Source of the DNA: Streptomyces sp. NTH33
GTDB lineage: Bacteria > Actinomycetota > Actinomycetes > Streptomycetales > Streptomycetaceae
Direction of reading: 5' to 3'
DNA: 34,221 nt
Assembly (NCBI RefSeq): GCF_003236365.1
Contig: NZ_POTZ01000015.1
Span: forward strand, 1-34,221
This document shows positions 7,776 through 19,800 of this stretch, in pieces; within the stretch, counting starts at the first letter, position 1; each line of letters starts with the position of its first letter. The notes under the pieces are model-generated. The model saw only the letters and a list, made by a program, of their open reading frames with translations, had not been told where the DNA came from and made no database searches. The position numbers and the translations under genes are program-made.

Positions 7776-10700
7776 GTGGCAGACCACGAGTTCGGGCAGC
7801 ACGCAGACCGTGACATCGCGATCGTCGGAATGGCCGGGCGCTTCCCCGGCGCCCGCAATCTGGACGAATTCTGGGCGAACATCCGCGACGGCGTGGAGTC
7901 TGTCTCGTTCTTCACCGAAGAGCAGCTGATCGCGGCCGGTGCGTCGCGCGAGACCATCGCCCAGCCGAACTTCGTGCCCGCCGGTGCCTGTCTCGACGAC
8001 GTCACGGGGTTCGACGCCGGATTCTTCGGTTACACCGCGCGCGAGGCGGAGACGATGGATCCGCAGCACCGCGTGTTCCTGGAGACCGCCTGGGAGGCCC
8101 TGGAGCACTCCGGTTACACCCCCGCACAGGTGAGCGGGCGCGTCGGTGTGTTCGGGGGGGCCGGCACCAACAACTACCTCGCCAACATTTACTCGAACCC
8201 CGAGGTCGTCGACAGCACCGGCGGAACGCAGGTCCTCCTCGGGAACGAACTGGGTTTCCTGGCCTCCCGCGTCTCGTACAAGCTCGATCTGCGCGGCCCC
8301 AGCGTCTCGTTGCGCTCCGCGTGTTCGACCTCGCTCGTCGCCGTCCACCTCGCCTGCCGCTCGCTGCGCGACGGGGAATGCGACATGGCCCTGTCCGGCG
8401 GGGTGTTCATCAACGCGGAACACAACCAGGGCTACCTGCACCAGGAGGGGTCCTTCCTCTCTCCCGACGGTCACTGCAGGCCGTTCGACTCCCGGGCTGC
8501 GGGAACGCTGTTCGGCAGCGGGGCGGGGGTGGTCACGCTCAAGCGCCTCAGTGATGCGCTGGACGCGGGCGACACCGTGTACGCGGTCATCAAGGGTTCC
8601 GCCGTCAACAACGACGGCGCGGTCAAGGTCGGCTTCACGGCGCCGGCGGTGACCGGCCAGGCGGAGGTCATCCGCGCCGCCCTTCGTGACGCGGGCACCC
8701 CGGCGTCGGCCATCGGCTACGTCGAGGCACACGGTACGGGCACGGTCATGGGCGATCCGATCGAGATCCGCGCCCTGACCCAGGTGTACGAGGGGGTGCT
8801 GCCCGGCACCGTGGCCCTGGGCTCCCTCAAGTCGAACATCGGTCATCTGGACGCGGCGGCGGGCATCGCCGGGCTGCTGAAGACAGTGCTGTCCCTGTGG
8901 CACGAGACGCTGCCGCCGACCCTGCACTTCGACTCTCCCAATCCCGCCATCGACTTCGCGGCCGGCCCGTTCGTCGTCCAGCGCGAGCGCGCCCCGTGGC
9001 CCCGGTCGGAGCGCCCCCGGCTGGCCTGTGTGAGCGCCTTCGGCTTCGGTGGCAGCAACGCCCACGTCGTGCTGGAGGAGGCGCCGGCCGCTCCCGCCGC
9101 CGTGGGGTCGGCCCGCTCCTCGCAGCTGCTGGTGCTCTCCGCCCGCAGCAAGGAGGCGCTGGACGAGCTCAGTGAACGTGTGGCGGGGGTCCTCCGTACC
9201 GGCGGGACGCCCCTGCAGGACGCCGCCTACACCGCGGCGGTGGGGCGGCACGTCTTTCCGGTGCGCCGCATCGTCACGGGCCCGGACGGTCCGGCCGTGG
9301 CGGACGCCCTGGCGGCCGCCGATCCCGCACGCGTCGTCGACGGCCACCACGAGGGCGGCCGGCCGGGCGTCGCGTTCCTGCTCAGCGGTCAGGGGGGCCA
9401 GTACCCGGGCATGGCGGCCGAGCTGTACGCGCAGGAACCGGTGTTCCGTCAGGCCGTCGACGCCTGTACCCGGGCCCTGGCCGGGAGCGGGACCGGCACG
9501 ACGGTACGCAACCACCTCCTCGGTGACCGGGAGTCGGCGCAGGCGGCCGCCGCGCTGAACCAGACGGAAGCCGCGCAGCCCGCGCTGTTCGTCCTGGAGT
9601 ACGCGCTTGCCCGCATGTGGGAGTCGTGGGGCGTGAAGCCCGCGGCACTGCTCGGGCACAGCCTCGGCGAACTCGTCGCGGCCTGCCTGGCAGGGGTGTT
9701 CACCCTGCCGGACGCACTGCGTCTGGTCGTCCTCCGCGGAGCGCTGATGCAGCGCCGGCAGCGGGGTTCCATGCTGAACGTGGTGGCGGACCGCGACTCC
9801 GTCCTGGCCCTGCTGCCGGAGGGTCTGTCGCTCGCCGCCCACAACGGCCCGAAGGACTGCGTGGTGGCCGGGCCGGAGGCCGATGTGGCGGCCTTCGCCG
9901 GGCGGCTCGCGGCCCTCGGAATCCCCACTCACCCGGTGGCGACGTCGCACGCCTTCCACTCGGCCCTCATGGCGCCAATGGTCGAGGAGTTCACGGCGGC
10001 CGTCGCGGCGGTCCCCCGCCGGGAGCCCTCGGTGCGCTTCGTGTCGAACGTGACGGGCACCTGGATCACCGCCGAGCAGGCACAGGACCCGCAGTACTGG
10101 GGCCGGCAGATCCTGAGCCCGGTCGAGTTCGCCACCGGGGTGCACACCCTGGCGGCCGATCCGGACCTGGTGTTCCTCGAGATCGGTCCCGGGACCACGC
10201 TCAGCAGCCTGGCACGACGCGTCCTCACCGGGCCTTCCGCACGCCTGGTCACCGCCACGCTGCCCCACCGGCGGGACGGGCGGCACCCGGTGGAGGCCGC
10301 GCAGCGCGCGCTCGGCCAACTGTGGCTGAACGGCTGCGAACCGGACTGGACAGGCGTCTACGGGCACGAGCGGCGCCGGCGCGTCGGCCTGCCCACGTAC
10401 CCGTTCCAGCGGCAGCGGTACTGGCTGGAGCGGCGCACGGGCGCCACCGCGGAGCGCGGATCCGCGCGACGACGGCCCGATGTCACGGACTGGTTCCAGA
10501 TCCCCTCGTGGGAGCGCACCGCCCTGCCGCCCGCGCGGCCCGACCACGCCGGCGAACGCTGGCTGGTGTTCACCGATACCCTCGGGCTCGGCGAGGCGGT
10601 GGCGGCCCGTCTGCGGGCTGCCGGTGCCGTGGTCACGACGGTGGCGGCGGGATCGGCGTGGGACCGGCGGGACGGTGGCGGGTTCACGATCGACCCGCGC

Positions 10701-12437
10701 GACTCGTCGCACTACGGCCGTCTGGTACGGGGCCTTGCCGAGGACGGCCCCGTACCCGCGTTCGTCGCCCACTGCTGGGGCGTCACCGACGGCCCCGCAC
10801 CGCAGGAGGCGCCCCAGGAGGACACCGCTTCGCTGTGGCTGGGGTTCAACAGCCTGTTGTTGCTCTCGCAGGCCCTCAACGGTCTGGCCGACGGGGCCGA
10901 GCGCTCCGTGTGGGTGGTGAGCAACGGGATCCACGACGTGATCGGGTCCGAGCCTCTCATGCCGCTCAAGGCCACCGTGCTCGGGCCCTGCCGGGTCATC
11001 CCGCGGGAGCACCCCGGGCTGGCCTGTCGCAGCGTCGACATCGTCCTGGACGGCTCGTCCGCCGACGAGCACGCCGCCCGGCTGGTCGCCGAGTTCACGG
11101 TACCGCCGGCACACGCCGCAGTGGCACACCGGGGGCCGCACCGCTGGTCCCAGACCTTCGCACCCGCCCCGCTCCCTCCCGCGGAGGACGGGACGTCGGT
11201 CCTGCGCGAGGACGGTGTCTACCTGATCACGGGCGGCACCGGTGGTCTCGGACTGGCGCTCGCGGCCCATCTGTCCAGGCCGGGCCGCAAGCTGGCCCTG
11301 CTGGCCCGCACTCCCGTCCCCGCGGAGGACGGGGCGGAGCGGCCGGGCGCGCGGGCCGGGGGGCCCGCTCCGACCGGGACCGTCCAGAAGCTGCGGGAGA
11401 TCAGGGACCTGGGCGCCGAGGTCCGGGTGATCGCGGCGGACGTCTGCGATCCCGCGCAGACGGAGGCGGCGGTGTCCCAGGTCACGGACGCCTGGGGGCG
11501 GATCGACGGCGTGTTCCACGCCGCAGGGGTCGTCGGCGGCGGGCTCGCGCAGCTCAAGACCCTGGAGGAGGCCGCCGCGGTCATGGCCCCGAAGGTCGGC
11601 GGAACGCTCACTCTCGAACGGGCCCTCGCCCCGGTGAAGCCCGACTTCATGGTGCTCTTCGGTTCCAACTCCGCCAACGTGGGCGACTTCGGGCTCGTGG
11701 ACTACGTGGCGGCCAACTGCTTCCTCGATGCCTACGCCCATGCCCACGCGTCGGGCGCGGGGCCCTCGCCCCGCGTGCTCACCGTGGACTGGGGTCCGTG
11801 GCAGGAGGTCGGCATGGCCGTCGCGGCGGATCCGGGCAACGAGCTGGCGCAGGCCCGGGGCAAGGACGTGGCCGAGCGCGGCATGGCTCCCGCCGATGCG
11901 ATCGAGGCACTGGAGCGCGGTCTGTCGGGCTCGCACGAACCCCAGCTGATCGTCACGCCCGTCGACGCGCGCCACCTGGTCGAGAACGCCTTCACCCTGC
12001 GCGGCCAGGACCAGGAGGCCGACGAAAGACTGAGCGGCCTGGATTCGCCCCGGACCGTGCACCCGCGCCCCGAGGTGCCCAGTGCCTACACGGCCCCGCA
12101 CGGCACGGTCCAGCGCCGTCTCTGCGCGATGTGGCAGGAACTGCTGGGCATCGAGCAGATCGGCGTCGACGACAGCTTCTTCGACCTCGGCGGAAGCTCC
12201 CTGGTCGCCATTCAGCTCATCTCCACCGTCAACAGGTCGCTCGGCACGTCGCTGACGGTCGCCCAGCTCTACGAGTCCCTGACGATCGCCCGCCTGGCGG
12301 CGCTGGTGGACGGAGGAGGCACCGTCCCCGCCGAGGACGTCAGGAACTCACTCGAGGAGGTGCGCAACCGTGCCGGCTCACGGCGTCAGCAGCAGCAGAA
12401 CCGCATGGCCCGCTCTCGCAGCCGCCGTCAGCAGTGA
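7776..12437 (+). CDS. Type I PKS module KS-AT-KR-ACP (malonyl type)
   Basis: A single complete extension module, 1553 aa. KS about 12-430 with Cys183 (SACSTSL), His319 (EAHGTGT) and His357 (KSNIGH). AT about 530-850 with Ser629 (GHSLGE) and HAFH at 725-728, the classic malonyl-CoA signature. The KR structural part is followed by the catalytic KR with NADPH motif GGTGGLG (1153-1159), Ser1297, Tyr1310 and Asn1314. ACP with Ser1475 (GGSSL). There is no DH or ER, so it should leave a beta-hydroxyl. The KR lacks both the LDD motif and the diagnostic Trp, so I do not predict hydroxyl configuration. The last 20 residues are a basic, Gln-rich tail (RRQQQQNRMARSRSRRQQ), probably a docking element; the partial NRPS at the right edge has a similar one. 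The next gene starts 17 nt downstream. Its place in the assembly order is unclear. Confidence 0.96.
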   Translation: MADHEFGQHADRDIAIVGMAGRFPGARNLDEFWANIRDGVESVSFFTEEQLIAAGASRETIAQPNFVPAGACLDDVTGFDAGFFGYTAREAETMDPQHRVFLETAWEALEHSGYTPAQVSGRVGVFGGAGTNNYLANIYSNPEVVDSTGGTQVLLGNELGFLASRVSYKLDLRGPSVSLRSACSTSLVAVHLACRSLRDGECDMALSGGVFINAEHNQGYLHQEGSFLSPDGHCRPFDSRAAGTLFGSGAGVVTLKRLSDALDAGDTVYAVIKGSAVNNDGAVKVGFTAPAVTGQAEVIRAALRDAGTPASAIGYVEAHGTGTVMGDPIEIRALTQVYEGVLPGTVALGSLKSNIGHLDAAAGIAGLLKTVLSLWHETLPPTLHFDSPNPAIDFAAGPFVVQRERAPWPRSERPRLACVSAFGFGGSNAHVVLEEAPAAPAAVGSARSSQLLVLSARSKEALDELSERVAGVLRTGGTPLQDAAYTAAVGRHVFPVRRIVTGPDGPAVADALAAADPARVVDGHHEGGRPGVAFLLSGQGGQYPGMAAELYAQEPVFRQAVDACTRALAGSGTGTTVRNHLLGDRESAQAAAALNQTEAAQPALFVLEYALARMWESWGVKPAALLGHSLGELVAACLAGVFTLPDALRLVVLRGALMQRRQRGSMLNVVADRDSVLALLPEGLSLAAHNGPKDCVVAGPEADVAAFAGRLAALGIPTHPVATSHAFHSALMAPMVEEFTAAVAAVPRREPSVRFVSNVTGTWITAEQAQDPQYWGRQILSPVEFATGVHTLAADPDLVFLEIGPGTTLSSLARRVLTGPSARLVTATLPHRRDGRHPVEAAQRALGQLWLNGCEPDWTGVYGHERRRRVGLPTYPFQRQRYWLERRTGATAERGSARRRPDVTDWFQIPSWERTALPPARPDHAGERWLVFTDTLGLGEAVAARLRAAGAVVTTVAAGSAWDRRDGGGFTIDPRDSSHYGRLVRGLAEDGPVPAFVAHCWGVTDGPAPQEAPQEDTASLWLGFNSLLLLSQALNGLADGAERSVWVVSNGIHDVIGSEPLMPLKATVLGPCRVIPREHPGLACRSVDIVLDGSSADEHAARLVAEFTVPPAHAAVAHRGPHRWSQTFAPAPLPPAEDGTSVLREDGVYLITGGTGGLGLALAAHLSRPGRKLALLARTPVPAEDGAERPGARAGGPAPTGTVQKLREIRDLGAEVRVIAADVCDPAQTEAAVSQVTDAWGRIDGVFHAAGVVGGGLAQLKTLEEAAAVMAPKVGGTLTLERALAPVKPDFMVLFGSNSANVGDFGLVDYVAANCFLDAYAHAHASGAGPSPRVLTVDWGPWQEVGMAVAADPGNELAQARGKDVAERGMAPADAIEALERGLSGSHEPQLIVTPVDARHLVENAFTLRGQDQEADERLSGLDSPRTVHPRPEVPSAYTAPHGTVQRRLCAMWQELLGIEQIGVDDSFFDLGGSSLVAIQLISTVNRSLGTSLTVAQLYESLTIARLAALVDGGGTVPAEDVRNSLEEVRNRAGSRRQQQQNRMARSRSRRQQ

Positions 12438-12444
12438 AGTGAAA

Positions 12445-12448
12445 GGAG
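12445..12448 (+). promoter_or_regulatory. Strong ribosome binding site for the thiol dioxygenase
   Basis: AAAGGAG ending at 12448, 6 nt before GTG 12455. This is the best Shine-Dalgarno in this operon and fixes the start of the small cupin gene. Confidence 0.7.
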
Positions 12449-12454
12449 ACAGCA

Positions 12455-13120
12455 GTGCAGGTGAACGCGGTTCCGGGTGCTGACCGGGAACGGCCCGGGA
12501 CGGCGTCCGCGGGCACGGGGGCGCAGCACCTGCCCTCCCAGCCCCGCACCCCGCGCCTGACCCGGCTCGTCGAGGAGGTCCGGGCCGCGCTGCGCGCCCG
12601 GCCGGAGGCTTCCGCCGGGGAGGCCGGTTGGGAAGTGGCCGCGGCGCTCGCCCCGCACCTCGGGCGTGCCGACCTCCTGACCCCCGCCCAGCAAGAGGCC
12701 GAGCGGGGTGGATACAAGCAGCACGTCCTTCACGTCGAGGCGGACGGCTCCTTCTCCGTCGTCGCCCTCGTCTGGCTGGCGAGTCAGCGCACCCCGGTAC
12801 ACGATCACGTCTGCTGGTGCGTCATCGGGATCCACGAGGGTGCCGAGGAGGAGACCGTCTACCGCCTCTCCGGCAGTCCGGAGCAGCGGCATCTCCTCGC
12901 CGTGGACACCACCACGAGCGGGGTCGGTGCCGTGGCGGCCCTCGCTCCGCCGGGCGACATCCACGACGTCCGCAGCACGGCCGCCGGCCGGACCGTCTCC
13001 ATCCACGTCTACGGAGCGGACATCGGCCGGCTCGGCACCAGTATCCGCCGGGTCTACGACCTGCCTGTGAGGCAGGCGGAGGACCCGGCCGCCGGAGGCC
13101 GTCCCGTCCCCCGGCGGTAG
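12455..13120 (+). CDS. Cupin thiol dioxygenase (CDO/MDO family, Gln-type)
   Basis: A 221-aa mononuclear non-haem iron cupin of the cysteine dioxygenase superfamily, which adds O2 to a thiol to give a sulfinate. The 3-His iron site is His116-Asp-His118 (TPVHDH) and His170 (GDIHD). The SxHxY triad of CDO is present as Ser182, His184, Tyr186 (SIHVYG). WCVIGIHEG matches the WxVxGxxxG pattern of bacterial members. By eye, CDO's substrate-binding Arg60 aligns with Gln89 in GYKQHV. That is the mark of the Gln-type enzymes, which prefer 3-mercaptopropionate or other thiols to cysteine. No equivalent of mammalian Cys93 is visible. The first 60 residues are low-complexity. It sits between a PKS and the terminating NRPS, so it probably makes or modifies a sulfur-containing unit. 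Substrate unknown. Confidence 0.82.
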   Translation: MQVNAVPGADRERPGTASAGTGAQHLPSQPRTPRLTRLVEEVRAALRARPEASAGEAGWEVAAALAPHLGRADLLTPAQQEAERGGYKQHVLHVEADGSFSVVALVWLASQRTPVHDHVCWCVIGIHEGAEEETVYRLSGSPEQRHLLAVDTTTSGVGAVAALAPPGDIHDVRSTAAGRTVSIHVYGADIGRLGTSIRRVYDLPVRQAEDPAAGGRPVPRR

Positions 13121-13238
13121 CCGCGGAAGAGATCCAGAAGCGCCGGCCAGTGATCCGGGCCCGTTGCCCCGTCGGGGCCGGGCCGTCGCGGAGCCACCCG
13201 GCCCGGTCATCAGTCCAACAGTATTGGGAAGTGACGTC

Positions 13239-16700
<3,462 letters not shown>

Positions 16701-16747
16701 GCGGACACCCCTCGAACCGCGGTCCCTGCCCGGGACCCGTACGTACC

Positions 16748-16792
16748 AGGCCCGTCCGGCCGAGCGGTCAGCTCGGCCGGACGGGCCTTTCC
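16748..16792 (+). terminator. Strong intrinsic terminator after the plus-strand operon
   Basis: A perfect 18-bp stem (16748-16765 with 16771-16788; left arm AGGCCCGTCCGGCCGAGC), 5-nt loop, then TTTCC. It lies 48 nt after the NRPS stop in the convergent intergenic gap. Confidence 0.88.
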
Positions 16793-16836
16793 GTGCTGTC
16801 CGGGTACCGCACGCGCCGGAGTCCGCGGGGAGGAAC

Positions 16837-16873
16837 GGCGACGGCCCGCCGAACGCGTCGGCGGGCCGTCGTC
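16837..16873 (-). terminator. Hairpin terminator for the minus-strand operon
   Basis: GACGGCCCGCCGA (16840-16852) pairs with TCGGCGGGCCGTC (16858-16870) around ACGCG, and flanking bases extend the stem to about 16 bp. It lies 20-55 nt beyond the stop of the convergent NRPS gene. There is little U-run, but the position and stability suit a terminator. Confidence 0.65.
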
Positions 16874-16891
16874 TCCGGGTGTCCGCCGTGG

Positions 16892-19800
16892 TCAGCCGCC
16901 GGCCGTCGCGCCCACGACGTACTCGGGGTCCGTGGCCACCCGCTCCAGCAGGACCGTGTAGCCGTGCAGCAGCTCCTGCGCCGCCTCGGCGGTGAAGAGG
17001 TCGACCGCGTAGGTGAGGCGGACTCCGATGCCGTCGGGCGTGCCGCCGGCGGTCCGGCGCTCCGCCAGCTCGAACCGCAGGTCGAACCGTGCCGGCTGGT
17101 CCGGCAGCGGCTCGGTCCTCACGTCGAGGCCGGGCAGCGACAGGTCGGGCAGGGCGTTGTTCTGGAAGGCGAGCATGACCTGGAACAGCGGATGGCGGCC
17201 CGCCGACCGGTCGGGGTTGACCGCCTGGACGATGTGGTCGAAGGGCACGTCCTGGTGCGCGTACGCCGCGAGATCGGTCGTGCGGACCCTCGACAGCAGC
17301 TCTCGGAACGTAGGGTTCCCATCCGTCCTGGTCCTCAGCACCAGTGTGTTCACGAAGAACCCCACGAGGTCGTCGAGGGCGTCGTCGGTGCGTCCGGCGA
17401 CCGGTGTCCCGATCGCCACGTCCGTGCCCGCGCCCCGCTCGGTGAGCAGGGCGGCCAATGCGGCCTGGCACACCATGAACAGGCTGACGCCGCACCGGGT
17501 CGCCAGCGCGTGCAGCGGCTCCTGCACGGGCACCGGGATCCGGGCGTCGAGGTGCCCGGCCCGGTACGAGGGGGTCCGCGGGCGCTCGGCCGCGGCGGGC
17601 ATCTCCAACCGGTCCGGTAGTCCGGCGAGTTCCCTGGTCCAGAACGCGGTCTGGCGGTTGAGCTCCGATTCCGGCAGGTCGGCTCCGCCGAGCAGTTGGT
17701 GGACCCACAGGGTGTAGTCCGCGTACTGCACGGCGAGGTCGGTCCACGCCGGCCGGGTGCCGGCGGCCGACGCGGCGTAGGCCCGGGCGATGTCCCTGGC
17801 CAGGGGGGTGAGCGACCAGCCGTCGCACGCGATGTGGTGCAGCACCAGCAGGAGTACGTGCTCCTGCTCCCCGATCTCGAACAGACGTGCCTGTACCGGC
17901 GTTTCCCCGGTGAGGTCGAACGGATGGCGGGCTTCGGCGGCGAGCAGGCCCGGCAGGTCCTCCTCGGTCGTCACCACGAGCGGCAACTCGACAGGCGCCT
18001 CGTCCGGTTCGAGCACCACCTGCTGCGGAACGCCGTCCCAGTCGGGGAAGGCGGTACGCAGGCTCTCGTGCCGGGCGACGACGTCGTTGACGGCCCGGTG
18101 CAGGGCGGCACGGTGGAGCGGCCCGGTCAGCCTGAGCGCCATCGGCATGTTGTAGTTGCCGTTCGCGCCCTCCAGCCTGTTCTGGAACCAGAGGCGGCGT
18201 TGTACCGGCGCCAGCGGCAACTCCTCCGGCCGCTCCATCGGCCCCAGCGCCGGACGTGCGGCCGCGGGCCGCTCCTCCAGCGTTCCGGCGAGGTGGGCGA
18301 CCGTCGGGGCCTCGTAGAGGGTGCGCAGGGCGACTTCCACACCCAACTCCCGCCGGATCCGGCCGATGAGCCGCGTGGCCAGCAGCGAGTGTCCGCCCAG
18401 GTGGAAGAAGGAGTCGTCGATCGTCACCCGGTCGAGACCCAGCACCTCGGCGAACAGCCCGCACAGGAGCTCTTCCCGCTCCGTCCGTGCCGCGCGGCCG
18501 GATGAGGCCGACTGGAAGTCGGGGGCGGGCAGCGCCTTGCGGTCGATCTTGCCGCTGCCGGTCAGCGGCACCTCGGACAGCGGGAGGACCAGCGCGGGAA
18601 CCATGTACTCGGGGAGCTGCCCGACCAGGTGTGCGCGCAGCTGCGTCCCGTCGAGCGGCCGGCCGGGGTGTGCGGGGACGACGTACGCGATGAGCCGGGG
18701 CCTGCCCTCGGTGCCGGGGCGGTCGACGACCACCGCGGCTTCCACGTCCGGGTGGGCCGCAAGAACCGCTTCGATCTCGCCCGGTTCGATCCGGAAGCCC
18801 CGTATCTTGACCTGTCCGTCGACGCGCCCGTGGAACACGAGCCTGCCGTCGGGGCGGCGGCTGACCAGGTCACCCGTGCGGTACATCCGCCCGTCGGACG
18901 GGTCCCCGAAGGGGCACGCCGGGAAGCGCTCCGCCGTCAGTCCGCTCTGATTGAGGTACTCGTCGGCGAGGCAGGCGCCGGCGAGGTGCAGTTCGCCCAC
19001 CACTCCCACGGGAACCGGGCGCTGCCATGCGTCGAGCACATAGGTCCTGGTGTTCCACACGGGGCGGCCGAGGAAGACCTCGGGCCCGTCCGCCTCGGCG
19101 TAGAGGCTGTCCGCTCCGGCCTCGGACGAGCCGTAGAAGTTGATCAGGCGCGCCCCCGGCAGGAGGGAGCGGAACTGCCGGACCAGTTCGGGGGTGAGGG
19201 CCTCACCGCTGGACACCCAGAGGCCGCAGGACGTCAGGTCACGCCGGCCGGCCTCTTCCAGCAGCGCTCCCAGCAGGCTCGGGACGACCGTGATCCGGCA
19301 CGGTCCCGTGCCCTCGATCATCGCGGCGAGAGCGATCGCGCTGCGGGCGGTCTCGCTGTCGGCGAGGGCGATCCGGGCGCCGTTCAGCAGGGCTCCCAGC
19401 AGTTCGACGGAGCCGTCGACGAAGCTGAGGGTCGTCTTGGCGATCACCGTCTCGTCCGGGTCGTACGGGAACTCGGCGGCGTACCAGGCGATGCGGTTGA
19501 GGACGGAGCGGTGGCCGGCCACGACGCCCTTGGGCCGGCCGGTGGATCCCGAGGTGTAGACGATCCATGCCGGGTCGGCGGCCGTCGGCTCGGCAGGGCG
19601 TTCTCCCTCCGTCAGGTTGCCGGCGGACAGGCCCTCCGTCAGTGCGCGGAAGCCGTCGTCGCCCTGCTGCGCGGTGACGGTCGGCACGTCCGCTCCGACG
19701 ACGGACAGCAGTTCCTCCGTGGTGAGCACGACGTCGGGCTTCGCGTCGTCCAGCATGAACCGCACCCGCTCCGCCGGGAGGTGCGGGTCCACGGGAATGT

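Noticed and set aside
10480..11200. Possible dehydratase between AT and KR of the first PKS
   Set aside because: The region has no HxxxGxxxxP motif and matches the non-catalytic structural part of a KR.
7017..12101. Very long open frame on the minus strand opposite the first PKS
   Set aside because: It has no recognisable motifs and is Arg/Gly/His-rich. It mirrors the codon bias of the plus-strand PKS, whose catalytic motifs are unmistakable.
12455..13120. Simple assignment of the cupin as cysteine dioxygenase
   Set aside because: The substrate-binding Arg appears replaced by Gln, so cysteine as substrate should not be assumed.
13164..13238. Upstream start of the A-MT-T-TE gene
   Set aside because: The added residues are Pro/Arg-rich with no site for ribosome binding; ATG 13239 has GGGAA at good spacing.
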